Positions 10,669-38,049 of a DNA stretch of 64,000 nucleotides are shown here, piece by piece. The position numbers were made by a program, and so were the translations under genes. The stretch lies in assembly GCF_964340395.1 (NCBI RefSeq), contig NC_135567.1:12129484-12193483 (forward strand), read 5' to 3'. Position 1 is the first letter of the stretch; each line of letters opens with the position of its first letter. The notes below the pieces were generated by a model, which saw only the letters and a list, made by a program, of their open reading frames with translations, was not told where the DNA came from and ran no database searches. The DNA comes from Glandiceps talaboti. Its lineage: Eukaryota > Hemichordata > Enteropneusta > Spengelidae.

Positions 10669-13611
10669 TTATTTCTTCCTTGGCATTGAGGGTAGGATAC
10701 CCATGTATTTGCAAATGATAGACAACATCACTTCATCTGCTCCAGCACCGATAGAATTTAATCTGTAACGAAATAAAGATTTTTGTTATTGTTGATTAGA
10801 GCGGCAATAAATATTCATGACTCCTTAGTACATATTCCCTTCAGTGGAAAACATCTCTCATGCATATTCATTGTGCATTGCAGCAACCATGAATATATTA
10901 TTTCTCTGTTGACTCCCATGATGCAATGTCCCATAGCAAAGATACCCTACAAAGGCACAAGATCAACTTGATGTTTCTCTGAAATTGCAATTAATTGTAG
11001 GTCAAACAAAATCATGAAAGGACTCCAAAACCAAAAGTTTATGAAAATGCTTTTATTTCTGGAGTGGCATTCTTTAATTGTTCAGTGCTTTCCAATTGAC
11101 GTATGAACGTTCATCTACCACTACATATTGCTACATTACCAAAGTAGGTTTGTCTTTGTGTAAAATTCGGTAGGGTCATGTCAGTGTGTTTATACGAAAC
11201 ATAATTCCCTTATTGTTAGATGACAAGTCTCCATCATTGCACAGTACACAATAATAGTTCAAGAAAGCTTTTAATTTTAGCCACAATATACTGGGTTATT
11301 GATTGAATCTCCGAGTTCAGAATTACCACATGATCAGTCTTTGTTACCCAGACTCTCGCCGCTGGGGGCTCTGCCTATGAGACCTCCCCAAGCAAGAGAT
11401 GTAGAAAGTAGCTTCTAGAGCAGTGCATGCTGGGTAATAATTTACATCCAAGATTGTAGGCTAAATGATTTAGGTACTTTCACGACAAGTTATCCCATGC
11501 AGAAAGTAGCTTCTAGAGTAGTGCATGCTTGGCAATACTTCACATCCAAAATTGTAGGCTAAATGATTCAGGTGCTTTAGCAATTTATCAATTCTCAAGT
11601 AAGTGATACATCTAAATTCAAACAAACAGGCCTCGTGAGCCCATTGTTATGACTTGGAATAAATTGACTGTGTGAGTTCCAGTGCAGGGTAGTTGAAACG
11701 TGGTTTCCCTAGACTTCTCACCTGGGTGGTCTTGTAGAAGAGTCCCTAGTGGTGAGAGTCTGGGTAACCGAGATTACCACATAATACAAGTTATCTGTCA
11801 ATCATATTACCTGAAATCACGATACAGTCTGCTCACGTACACCTCAGTTGTGAATCCCATACCACCCCAGAACTGTAAACAAGCATCCGTAGCTTCTCTC
11901 CCAAATCGACCAGCTTTCAGTTTACACATGGAAGCTAACTTGGTGGTATCTTTACCTTGGATGTACATACCTAAACAAGAGAGAAAGTGAAAGAGGGAAA
12001 ACATGATCAAAAACAGTGCACTAAATTCACTAAACAATATGCTTACAGAGCCCTGACTTACAGCAAAAATATTGAAGGGTCGCTGAAATGCGTATCATAC
12101 ACATTTTATGTTCCCCAAGAACAAGTTAGATGGATAAGAAACAGGCTTCCCACAGACCACTCAATACAAATATAAACAACACCACACTCCTGCCAAGAAG
12201 CAGGCACTGTATGCGTACACACATCAGAGGGGAACCATGCAAGCAGACTCAAATTCATGCTAGTTTCAATCTGTAAGTGTCAAAGTCTGAGCCTGCAATG
12301 TGATGACATTAAATAGCTTGTTTGTTCCAAGGACGTTGTATGTGTCTGTGTATCAGTTGGGGTCGGATGGTATTGTTTATATTTGTAATGACTGGCCTGC
12401 GGGAAGCCTGTTTCTTATCTATCTAAATTGTTTCTGGGGAACATGTAAAATGTGTATGATACGTACAGTTTTTCGGTGACCCTTCGATATTTTTGCTGTA
12501 ATTTTGACCAATGACAGCTCATTTCAACTAAATAAAGAGATCTTTAAGTTAGTATCTGTACTTACCAATACATCTATAAAGAAGTGCTCTGAGTAACTCG
12601 ACTTCTGTCTCCAATTCAGCAAGTCTAAAGTTGTTATATTTGCAATTATTACAGGTTTATAGCAGTGAATGGTTACATGAAATGAGCAGTACTTTAATTC
12701 TGACCAATGACAGCTCTTTTCAACTCAATAAAGAGAGCTATATGTTAGTATCTGTACTTACCAATACATCTATAAAGAAGTGCTCTGAGTAACTCGACTT
12801 CTGTCTCCAATTCAGCAAGTCTGAAATGGACAGTTTGGTTATTGAGTATGGGTTGACCAAAGGCCTTTCTTTCTCTGGTGTACTTTGCTGTCTCTCGTAT
12901 CATTCTCTGTACTGGAATCAACACTGTGAAGAACAGCAAAGAAACATTCATAATTAAAATTACAACAGTTGTAACTGGAGAATTAATTTTTATTAGGCCT
13001 AAAAATAAATTGTTTGGTTCCAGTTACCCAACCCCCACCTAGTTTTTTCACTGCCGACCGTAAACTTTTTTTATGTATTCGAGAAATAAATAATAAAATT
13101 GCGAAAATTTTAAGTTTCATGAGAAATAATGGCTGCATAACTGACATCAACTTAAAAAGACAATGTAAAACTATTTTTCCAATCTGTAATGGCTGTATAT
13201 CTGATGAGAAGAAACCAATAACACAGAGACCATTGGGAAAACAACTGTAACTACTTGAACTAGACACTCACATGTAAAAAAAAAAGGACAAATAAAAAAA
13301 TAATAAAAATCTACCTCACTCACAAGACGAGTGCAAATTTGGGGGGATTCCTGGAGTAATGACTTGAAAAGTCGGGGACGATTACTCACACGGAGCCTGC
13401 AGGTGCTATGTATGCCAGGCCTGGGTGACTCTGGGATAGCCTGTGGACTGACTGGGAAAGCCTTGACAGTTCCACAGCAACATGATATAGAGCGTGCAAC
13501 ATAGCCCTGTCATAGTCCCAAACCTGAATGGATCTCTGTAGCATTTGTGTGTTTGTGTGTATTTGTCAGCTTAACAGAAAATAGCTGGGAGCAATTCCAA
13601 GCACAAAAATA

Positions 13612-13643
<32 letters not shown>

Positions 13644-16600
13644 CTATCCTACTTACTCTAAAATTGAACAAAATTGGAAGAACACTTTCTTTAAGCCTTA
13701 TGCAACCAACTATATAAATTTTCAAAGAAGCACAAGCCGAGTTAATACATATTTTGGCATACTTTTTACTGCATATTTATCGATTATTGTATTTACCGAA
13801 TCACAACTTGCAAATTGACTAAACTCAAACCTGGTATAAATATATAACTTGTAATGATAATCTAACTTACTTGCAGATGTTAACCACATTCTCTCCTCCT
13901 GAAACTGTAACATTTGGTAAGTGAAACCCATTCCTTCCTCTCCTATCAAATACTTCTGTGGTACACGGACATCTTCAAAGAATAGTTCGGCCGTGTCTGA
14001 TGACCACATGCCAATCTTGCTAATCTCCTTGCCTCTTATAACACCTAGCATAAATAAATAAATAAATAAATATATAAATAAATAAATACATACATGCATG
14101 CATACATACATACATACATACATACATACATACATACATACATACATACATACATACATACATACATACATACATACATACATACATACATACATACATA
14201 CATACATACATACATAAATAAATACATGAATGAATGGATAAATAAGTAAATAAATAAATAAATACATTTATTAATTAATCAATCAATCACAAGATTTCAA
14301 AGTTGGCTAAAAAGTACAAAAGGCAGAAATAAGTCTGACAGGAATCAACACCGTTACCTTTGGTATCCATGGGAACACAGATGAGAGATTTGTTTTGATG
14401 CAGATTGCCATCACCTGTATTGGCTAGTAAACAAATCCAGTCAGCTTGTAAACCATTAGTTATCCACATTTTACTTCCATTTATTATGTAATCGCCATCT
14501 TTCTTGACGGCAGTTGTTTTGATGCCTACAAAAATAAAGAAATATTCAGTGAAAGACATCAAATTAAAGAAGTCAAAGGTTCCAGTTAAAGCATATATAA
14601 TCTACATACAAAATACAATTCTGAAACTTGTATTTTAAGAATAAAAGAAATATTCTGTTGTGATGAAGTTACCAGGCTTTCCTACTAATGTTTCTGTTAA
14701 AGGTGATAACTTACTGGTAAGTAGGTAAAACCTACCTCAGTCCCCCAGTCATTTTACCAGGGTTCCCAACCAGTGTTTTTGTTAAGGGTGGTAAGTAGGT
14801 AAAATCTACCTGAGTTCCCCAGTCATTTACAGGGTTCCCTACCAGTGTTTTTGTACAGGGTGGTAAGTAGGTAAAATCTACCTGAGTTCCCCTGTCATTT
14901 TACCAGGGTTCCCTACCAGTGCAATTGTTAAGGGTGGTAAGTAGGTAAAATCTACCTGAGTTCCCCTGTCATTTTACCAGGGTTCCCAACCAGTGTTTTT
15001 GTTAAGGTTGGTAAGTAGGTAAAATCCACCTGAGTTCCCTAGTCATTTACAGGGTTCCCTACCAGTGTTTTTGTTAAGGGTGGTAAGTAGGTAAAATCTA
15101 TCCGAGTTCCAGTCATTTTACCAGGGTTCCCTACCAATGTATTTGTTAAGGATGGTAAGTACAATGTACGTAAAATCTACCTGAGTTCCCCTGTCATCTT
15201 ACTAGGGTTCCCTCTCAGTGTTTTTGTTAAGGGTGGTAAGTAGGTAAAATCTATCCGAGTTCCAGTCATTTTACCAGGGTTCCCTACCAATGTATTTGTT
15301 AAGGATGGTAAGTACAATGTACGTAAAATCTACCTGAGTTCCCCTGTCATTTTACCAGGGTTCCAACCAGTGTTTTTGTTAAGGGTAATAAGTAAGTAAA
15401 ATCTACCTGAGTTCCTCTGTCATTTTACTAGGGTTCCCTCTCAGTGTTTTGTTATGGGTGGTAAGTAGGTAAAATCTACCTAAGTTCCTCTGTCATTTTA
15501 CTAGGGTTCCCTCTCAGTGTTTTGTTATGGGTGGTAAGTAGGTAAAATCTACCTAAGTTCCTCTGTCATTTTACTAGGGTTCCCTCTCAGTGTTTTGTTA
15601 TGGGTGGTAAGTAGGTAAAATCTACCTAAGTTCCTCTGTCATTTTACTAGGGTTCCCTCTCAGTGTTTTGTTATGGGTGGTAAGTAGGTAAAATCTACCT
15701 AAGTTCCTCTGTCATTTTACTAGGGTTCCCTCTCAGTGTTTTGTTATGGGTGGTAAGTAGGTAAAATCTACCTGAGTTCCCCTGTCAATTTACCAGGGTT
15801 CCCTACCAGTGTTTTTGTTAAGGGTGGTAAGTAGGTAAAATCTACCTGAGTTCCCCTGTCAATTTACCAGGGTTCCCTACCAGTGTTTTTGTTAAGGGTG
15901 GTAAGTAGGTAAAATCTACCTGAGTTCCCCTGTCAATTTACCAGGGTTCCCTCTCAGTGTTTTATTAAGGGTGGTAAGTAGGTAAAATCTACCTGAGTTC
16001 CCCTGTCAATTTACCAGGGTTCCCTCTCAGTGTTTTATTAAGGGTGGTAAGTAGGTAAAATCTACCTGAGTTCCCCTGTCAATTTACCAGGGTTCCCTCT
16101 CAGTGTTTTATTAAGGGTGGTAAGTAGGTAAAATCTACCTGAGTTCCCCTGTCAATTTACCAGGGTTCCCTCTCAGTGTTTTATTAAGGGTGGTAAGTAG
16201 GTAAAATCTACCTGAGTTCCCCTGTCAATTTACCAGGGTTCCCTCTCAGTGTTTTTGTTAAGGGTGGTAAGTAGGTAAACTCTACCTGAGTTCCCCAGTC
16301 ATTTTACCAGGGTTCCCTACCAGTGTTTTTGTTAAGGGTGGTAAGTAGGTAAAATCTACCTGAGTTCCCCAGTCATTTTACCAGGGTTCCCTACCAGTGT
16401 TTTTGTTAAGGGTGGTAAGTAGGTAAAATCTACCTGAGTTCCCCAGTCATTTTACCAGGGTTCCCTACCAGTGTTTTTGTTAAGGGTGGTAAGTAGGTAA
16501 AATCTATCCGAGTTCCAGTCATTTTACCAGGGTTCCCTACCAGTGTTTTTGTTAAGGGTGGTAAATAGGTAAAATCTACCCGAGTTCCAGTCATTTTACC

Positions 16601-19600
16601 AGGGTTCCCTACCAATGTATTTGTTAAGGGTGGTAAGTAGGTAAAATCTACCTGAGTTCCCCTGTCATTTTACTAGGGTTCCCTCTCAGTGTTTTTGTTA
16701 AGGGTGGTAAGTAGGTAAAATCTACCTGAGTTCTCCTGTCATTCTACCAGGGTTCCCTACCAGTGTTTTTGTTAAGGGTGGTAAGTAGGTAAAATCTACC
16801 TGAGTTCCCCTGTCATTCTACCAGGGTTCCCTCTCAGTGTTTTTGTTAAGGGTGATAAGTAAGTAAAATCTACCCGAGTTCCTCTCATTTTACTAGGGTT
16901 CCCTCTCAGTTTTTCTGTTAAGGGTGATAATTACATAAAATCTAACTGCATTCCCAGTCATATCAACAGGGTTCCAGTCAAGTACTTTATTTAAGAGGAG
17001 GGGTTCCTTCAAAGTTGGAAACATAAATTGTGGAAAAAAGGCAAAAACTTACTAGCTACATCAGATCCAGCCCCTGCTTCACTAACTCCAAGACATGCTA
17101 CAGCATCTCCACTGATAGAGGGCGCCAAGAACTGACGTCTTAACTCATCAGAACCAAACCTAAGATTGAATGCAAATAGTTTACATATATTAATTACATG
17201 TACTGGTAATTACACCAAATGTCATTGTCTATTGTGTATGTAAAATGTACTTGTGCACTGATGTGTATTATACCCGATTAATACCTTTAAAGGCTTGTGT
17301 AGCTATATCTAACTGTACCCCTAGATGCATATTCACTGTTAGTATACAAGGTTTAACAAGCCATTGGTACACCACCACATACCTAACTAACACTACCCAA
17401 CTGTACTTACCTTGCAAGGGCTGGTGTAACCATATCTGATTGTACACCTATAGCCATTGGTACACCACCACATACCTAACTAACACTACCCAACTGTACT
17501 TACCTTGCAAGGGCTGGTGTAACCATATCTGATTGTACACCTATAAGCATTGGTACACCACCACATACCCAACTAACACTACCCAACTGTACTTACCTTG
17601 CAAGGGCTGGTGTAGCCATATCTGACTGTACACCTATAGCCATTGGTACACCCCCACAGTTAATACTTCCAAGTTCTTCAGCAACTGCCATGCTATAGGA
17701 AAAGTCTAAACCAAGACCACCATATTCTGTGGAAAGGACAAAAGTCATATGCTAAGGAGAGAGGCACACAAAAATATGAGACACTGGGTGGTCTACTTTA
17801 GGGCAATAGTATATTGAATTATGTGAATCCAAAAATAAATTTCTTGAACTTGAATATTAATTTACAATGTACTACAGTAATGTTGAGTGACTGTACTTGA
17901 ATATAATGATGGTTTTCAGAACTGCAGTAACTATGAGAAAGAGGTGATGTGATTAATGGAAAAGTCTGTGAAGTGACATTAATTCATATTTGAAATCTTC
18001 AATGATTGTGTTTCTAGGTTTAAAGAACATCAGAAATGATGAATGTGAAGAAATCGTGAAGTGTACACTACATCGGATTTTAATCTGATTGGACTAGAAT
18101 ATACCTCACCTCTTGGTTTGTTGACACCTAGGAACCCTGCATCACCAAGTTTTTTAAATACTTCATGAGCTGGGAATCTCTTCTCTTCTTCCCATTGGTC
18201 AACGTATGGATTGATTTCTTTCTCAATCAACTACAGAAAAATAAATCAGAAAAAATTAAGATTTTAATCAAATTTCAAGTTGTTGTACTGTAATTGGAAT
18301 CTGTACTTGCTGCAACTGGGACATTTATTCATCACAAAGATGTATATTCAATAAACATTGACCAATTAATTATAAACTGACATTGTTTCTGTTACTTAGT
18401 AGTCAATATTATCTGTAGGCAGTGTAGTGGCAAGTCTATAACTTGAACAAAATCTCGGTTTTGAATCTGTCATAATGTTAATACTCTACTAGTTGTAACT
18501 GGAATGTAAATTTTCGATCAGACTGCCACAATATTTTCACTGGAAATTGTAAAAGTACCAATAATTAGTCATTGTACATATTATCCACAAACAGTACTGT
18601 ACAGAAACAGGTTGAAATCGTGGTCGCCGTTGAGGGCGCAGTTTTACAAAAAAATTATCATTTGAGTTATAATGTAAGCAGAAAACATGTTTATTTACAG
18701 GTGATGTATGTCTGTTGATAGTGTAGATATTAGGAGTAAGTTATTGTACCTCACAAAACATTTGCAAAAATAGCACCAATGGCATTGTAGCACAAATGTA
18801 CTTTGTGTGTTATTTAAGGAACTTTCACAAACAGGGAAAGTAAACAACTGAATTGGATTAATAACACTTGGCACAGCATGTTGGAAATACAGAGACTTGT
18901 ACTACACGCCATCATTTGATAAGAACATTTTATGACCACTTTAAATAATAGTTCAGATTCACAAACAAATTTCCAGTTCCCCTGCATGGTATTTCATATA
19001 CACATAAAGAGGCCATAAAACTGTTCTTATTGATTAATTTGTTTATTTTCCAGTGTTTGTAACAGGTTCCATGGGGTGGGGGTGGGGGTTGCCAATGTTC
19101 AGCTCGGGTAGGGGTGTGTGGTCAGTACTGGAAACCCCAGGCCCCATTTTAGACTCACTTTGACCAAATATCAATACCACATATTAGATCATTAAAGGTT
19201 TTTTAAAAGATGAAAGTTTAGACCTAAATACATTTTTCTTAGGAGGCAACATTTTGGGGCAATTAATGGCAGTTATTACATTTGTATTTGGTAAAGGACA
19301 ATGGACCACATTTTAGACCAAGCAAAATTGAAAATAATGCCAAGTGGACCGTCTTTTAGACTCTTCAGCTAGAAGAAAACAGACCCTATGTTAGACCAAA
19401 GGGCTAGAAAACACACCCCAAAGGGCAGCACATGATATATAAATACTGAAATATGGGGAATAGCCCCCCCCCCCCCCCCGCCACCCTGTCTGATGTCTGC
19501 ACTTGTACTTCCTTCCATTGTTATATACACCAGAATTGTTTCTGTATAGGGCAGTATCTACATAATGTGGGCTTAACACATAATCCTTTACTGGTGTGAT

Positions 19601-20376
19601 TTGACCTCAGTTAAACTTCGTACTCAAAGCATGTCTTTGGACTTTAGGGTACACTATCTTTTGGGTAGGCGAACTTTGAGCAACACTATTAATACTGTAT
19701 ATTGAATATGTACACAGTGGTGTGGGAAGGGCTCGGGCTGGTACAATTGTAAAGTTTATGCCTAATTAATGTATCAACAATTTGAGATTATTGTTTATAG
19801 TTACAATTACCAATGATATGAGGTACATCGGCTAATAGAAACTCGAGCTGAATTGTCGACATCGCCGGCCACTGGAGTGATGTGATTAGTGTACAGTATT
19901 ACTATTAGACCCTCCACGCTGTGACTTGATGTGCTCTAGCAATGCTAGTAGCGCTATAACATGTCTAGTTTGCAGTATTTGTTTACACAGTCGACATTCA
20001 AAGCCGAGTAATGGACCCACCACGTCACCCAGACAGGGCTAGCGTCGAGTGAAAACAGTCAAAATCGAGTCACTGACCCACCCCGCCGTACAAACAGGGC
20101 AAGCCATTGTCCTACATTAACAATCAACCTCAAGGCAGGTCATTAGCACAGTGGGACAGTAGAAAGTAGGTCGCTCGCGTACGTTACCTTATTGAGGGAA
20201 TTTCTCAGTTGCACGTGTTCTTCGGTAAAAACACCATCATCTGCATAATCTAAATTTGAACCCCTTGTAAGCTCTGCTGACTGTTGAGTTGTCTGACATC
20301 TGACGAACGCCAGGTTTCGGCCTAATCGCCAAAATATTCCCTTGGAAGCGACGTTCTTCAACATCACAGCTGCCAT
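10669..20376 (-). CDS. Acyl-CoA dehydrogenase, copy A (9 exons)
   Basis: Exons (minus strand): 20376-20188, 18230-18110, 17726-17597, 17159-17053, 14525-14358, 14044-13871, 12923-12762, 11970-11811 and 10762-10669. They make 434 residues with consistent phases and GT-AG borders. The N-terminus is rich in Arg/Lys and lacks acidic residues for about 34 residues, like a mitochondrial presequence. Family signature 1 is GVSEAGAGSDVAS (171-183), WITN is 203-206, and signature 2 runs from Gln383 to Asp402. After the second signature the motif is IGAGADE, where short- and medium-chain enzymes have Glu. As in isovaleryl-CoA dehydrogenase, the base is probably a Glu in the preceding helix (QEER, about Glu289). 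It should use FAD to make a 2-enoyl-CoA and pass electrons to ETF. The substrate is unknown. Its mirror-image paralogue starts at 21615. Confidence 0.94.
10795..11020 (+). repeat. Dispersed repeat family A, copy 2
   Basis: In the last intron of dehydrogenase A. It shares TTGACTCCCATGATGCAATG and GATGTTTCTCTGAAATTGCA-type blocks with 2905-3180 (inverted) and 44310-44530 (same orientation). Confidence 0.65.
11341..11772. mobile_element. Inverted-repeat element, family B, copy 2
   Basis: It begins TTGTTACCCAGACTCTCGCC and ends GTGAGAGTCTGGGTAACCG. Inside are GAGCAGTGCATGCTGGG and a repeated inner segment, so part of it is duplicated relative to the copy at 8015-8382. It lies in intron 8 of dehydrogenase A, close to exon 8. 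Confidence 0.75.
12061..12498. mobile_element. Large fold-back element in intron 7 of copy A
   Basis: Arms of roughly 90-130 bp are inverted. The left arm starts CAGCAAAAATATTGAAGGGT and the right arm ends CCTTCGATATTTTTGCTG. AAGAAACAGGCTTCCC pairs with GGGAAGCCTGTTTCTT. Plus-strand dehydrogenase B does not carry it at the matching place, so it came in after the gene duplication or was lost from B. Confidence 0.82.
12566..12627 (-). pseudogene. Partial duplicate of exon 7 in copy A
   Basis: The 3' part of exon 7 (from the LAELE codons to the donor) is repeated just downstream of the real exon. It keeps a GTAAGT donor, and an AG acceptor precedes it (TTTAG). The intron sequence after the donor is repeated too, so the duplication unit is about 200 bp. 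The plus-strand paralogue has the same duplicate at 29076-29134, so the event predates the inverted gene duplication. It may be silent or a cryptic exon. Confidence 0.8.
13000..13270. repeat. Dispersed repeat family C, copy 1
   Basis: It resembles 48690-48950, sharing CAACTTAAAAAGACAA, CCAATCTGTAATG, ATAACACAGAGACCAT and TGAACTAGACACTCA. The 60430-60560 stretch shares its TTTGGTTCCGGTTA-like edge. It lies in intron 6 of dehydrogenase A. Confidence 0.65.
13613..13640. repeat. Poly(A) run
   Basis: An A-only tract next to a segment (AGCTGGGAGCAATTCCAAGC) that also occurs inverted at about 49995-50030. It may be the tail of a small retroposed repeat. Confidence 0.7.
14049..14290. repeat. (AAAT)n-(CATA)n compound microsatellite
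   Basis: AAAT units flank a long CATA tetranucleotide array in intron 5 of dehydrogenase A. The array begins about five bases from the splice acceptor of exon 6, so it replaces the usual pyrimidine tract with TTTATTTA-type sequence. Confidence 0.95.
14690..16990. repeat. 73-bp minisatellite in intron 4 of copy A, about 30 units
   Basis: The unit runs GGTGGTAAGTAGGTAAAATC, TACCTGAGTTCCCC, TGTCATTTTACCAGGGTTCC and CTACCAGTGTTTTTGTTAAG. Local blocks (about 15430-15770 and 15770-16250) are nearly identical, which marks recent expansion. Related decayed units are at 26320-26720, 28405-28680 and 37440-37565. Antisense open frames through it are repeat artefacts. Confidence 0.96.
17291..17588. repeat. 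93-bp repeats made of exon 3 end plus splice donor, copy A
   Basis: Two clean units end at donor-like sites 17411 and 17504, in exact 93-bp register with the true exon 3 end at 17597. A more decayed third unit lies at 17291-17400. Each carries coding sequence for VPMAIG..ATPALAR followed by GTAAGT. Confidence 0.93.
18231..20187. other. Intron 1 of dehydrogenase A
   Basis: No exon is visible. It holds two dispersed repeats that recur in the GPCR intron: 18380-18640 (like 53820-54065, both with GAGGGCGC near the end) and 18815-19075 (like 57171-57543). A poly(C) run is at 19466-19480. Confidence 0.6.
18815..19075. mobile_element. Relative of the fold-back element at 57171-57543
   Basis: It shares GGAAAGTAAACAACTGAATT, a CATGTTGGAA block and GCCATAAAACTGTTC with the element at 57171-57543, but the outer inverted repeats are less complete. 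Probably a decayed copy. Confidence 0.6.
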
Positions 20377-21614
20377 GTTTGTAAATAGAGTGAAGCATTA
20401 TGGGTAATTAATTATACACTACACTTTTAACTTTTTAAAAACTTTTACAAAGTTCTGTTTTGAATACATATTATCATCATTAACCTTTGACCGAGGCTGA
20501 CGTATTCTTGTACATATGAAATGGTAACACGAGGGAGCTTTATTCGTAGGACTATAAGGTCACCATTATATGTAGGTAGTGTAGTGGCAAGTTGGAATTT
20601 TGAGCCAAAGTTTGGTTTTGAATATTTCAACAAGTGTATATACTGTTACCATGCTATTACTAGTAGTGGGCGCCTAGTATCAGTGCAGTGGTCGTCACGC
20701 GTCAAGTTGTTCGAGTCAGTGAAATGATTGGTCGTATGAGGGCGCCCTGACATTGCGTATGTGGTGTGATGTTATGTTTTCGGCAAGCTGGTGGGAGGGG
20801 ACTATTGAAAATCTGAAAGCAAATTTGAAGGTAATCATAACCTTGCAGGCAATAACTTCACAATTTCAAAAAGCTTAAGGTCTGCATGTCGCAAAAAGTG
20901 TAATATCTATAATATTGGTACAGAGTATAGTGGCAGATAGTAAAGTAACTTTGTTAGAGAACTTAGGTGATCATACTGTGCTGACATCTAGAACTACAAC
21001 GATGAGACATCACAACAAAGTAGCTACGTCTTGGGTTATACTTCCATGCTTAGACCATAGGGTAATAAACAAATAATCAATTGTGTTCTTGCAATTTTCC
21101 AGATTTCTAATAATATTTTCTCTACATTTCAAATAAAGTTTTAAATATTGTTTCCTCTCGCTTCCCCCCCCCCCACTATTTTCTACTGTTACCACTGTCT
21201 TATCAGAGTTTTCTAACTTTGCATTAATTAGCAGATTACTAATCCTACAGTAAGTGTAAACATCTACTAATCCGACTAATGGCAGTACACTTGTTACCTC
21301 CATTAGTCGGATCGGTGGATGTTTACACTCACGGCATAATGTGTTAATGTTGGCAAATAACTAGTGAGTTTGTTCTTGAATTAGCATGCTACTAATTAAT
21401 GCAAATCTGATAAACTCAGATAAGACAGTGCAGGTAGGAAATAGAAAAAAAACCAGTGAGAGGAAACAGTAATTATTTGAAATATACATAAAATAATATT
21501 AGAAATCCGGAAAATCGCGAGAACAAAATTGATTATTTGTCCTTTTCCCTGTGGGCTAGACTCTCACCGAAACTGAAAATGTGTTACCCATGATGCATCG
21601 CTCTGTATACAAAC
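20377..21614. promoter_or_regulatory. Head-to-head intergenic region of the two dehydrogenases
   Basis: 1,238 bases separate the two start codons, which point away from each other, so both promoters must be here or within the 5' UTRs. Both start codons lie in similar contexts (an ATG soon after a CATGATGCAT or CATAATGGGTAA-like stretch). No TATA box was recognised. About 470 bases (21070-21539) are a fold-back element, so the original spacer was shorter. Shared regulation is an inference. Confidence 0.5.
21070..21539. mobile_element. Fold-back element between the two dehydrogenase genes
   Basis: The left CAAATAATCAATT pairs with the right AATTGATTATTTG. Inner pairs include GATTTCTAATAATATT with AATATTAGAAATC, and CATCTACTAATCCGACTAAT with a nearby inverse. 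A CCCCCCCCCCCC run is inside. It ends about 75 bases before the start codon of copy B. Confidence 0.78.
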
Positions 21615-37901
<16,287 letters not shown>

Positions 37902-38049
37902 AGAAAGACGCTCAGAATCACATGTAGCCATGTTTTAAACCTTACCATCCATCCATTGGTATAATGCAAGGTTTCAGTGTAAAAACTAAATATATATTAC
38001 AGATCAAGAATCACTCTGCTAGCACACAACTCGCTCAGTACTGAAGTTT

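Noticed and set aside
16430-16615. Antisense open frame with VGNPGKMTG repeats
   Set aside because: Translation of the 73-bp minisatellite only.
14690-16990. CRISPR-like array
   Set aside because: Whole 73-bp units repeat with no unique spacers, and the context is an animal gene intron.
20445-20727. Small overlapping frames on both strands upstream of dehydrogenase A
   Set aside because: They fall in a dispersed repeat (related to 18380-18640 and 53820-54065) and show no domain.
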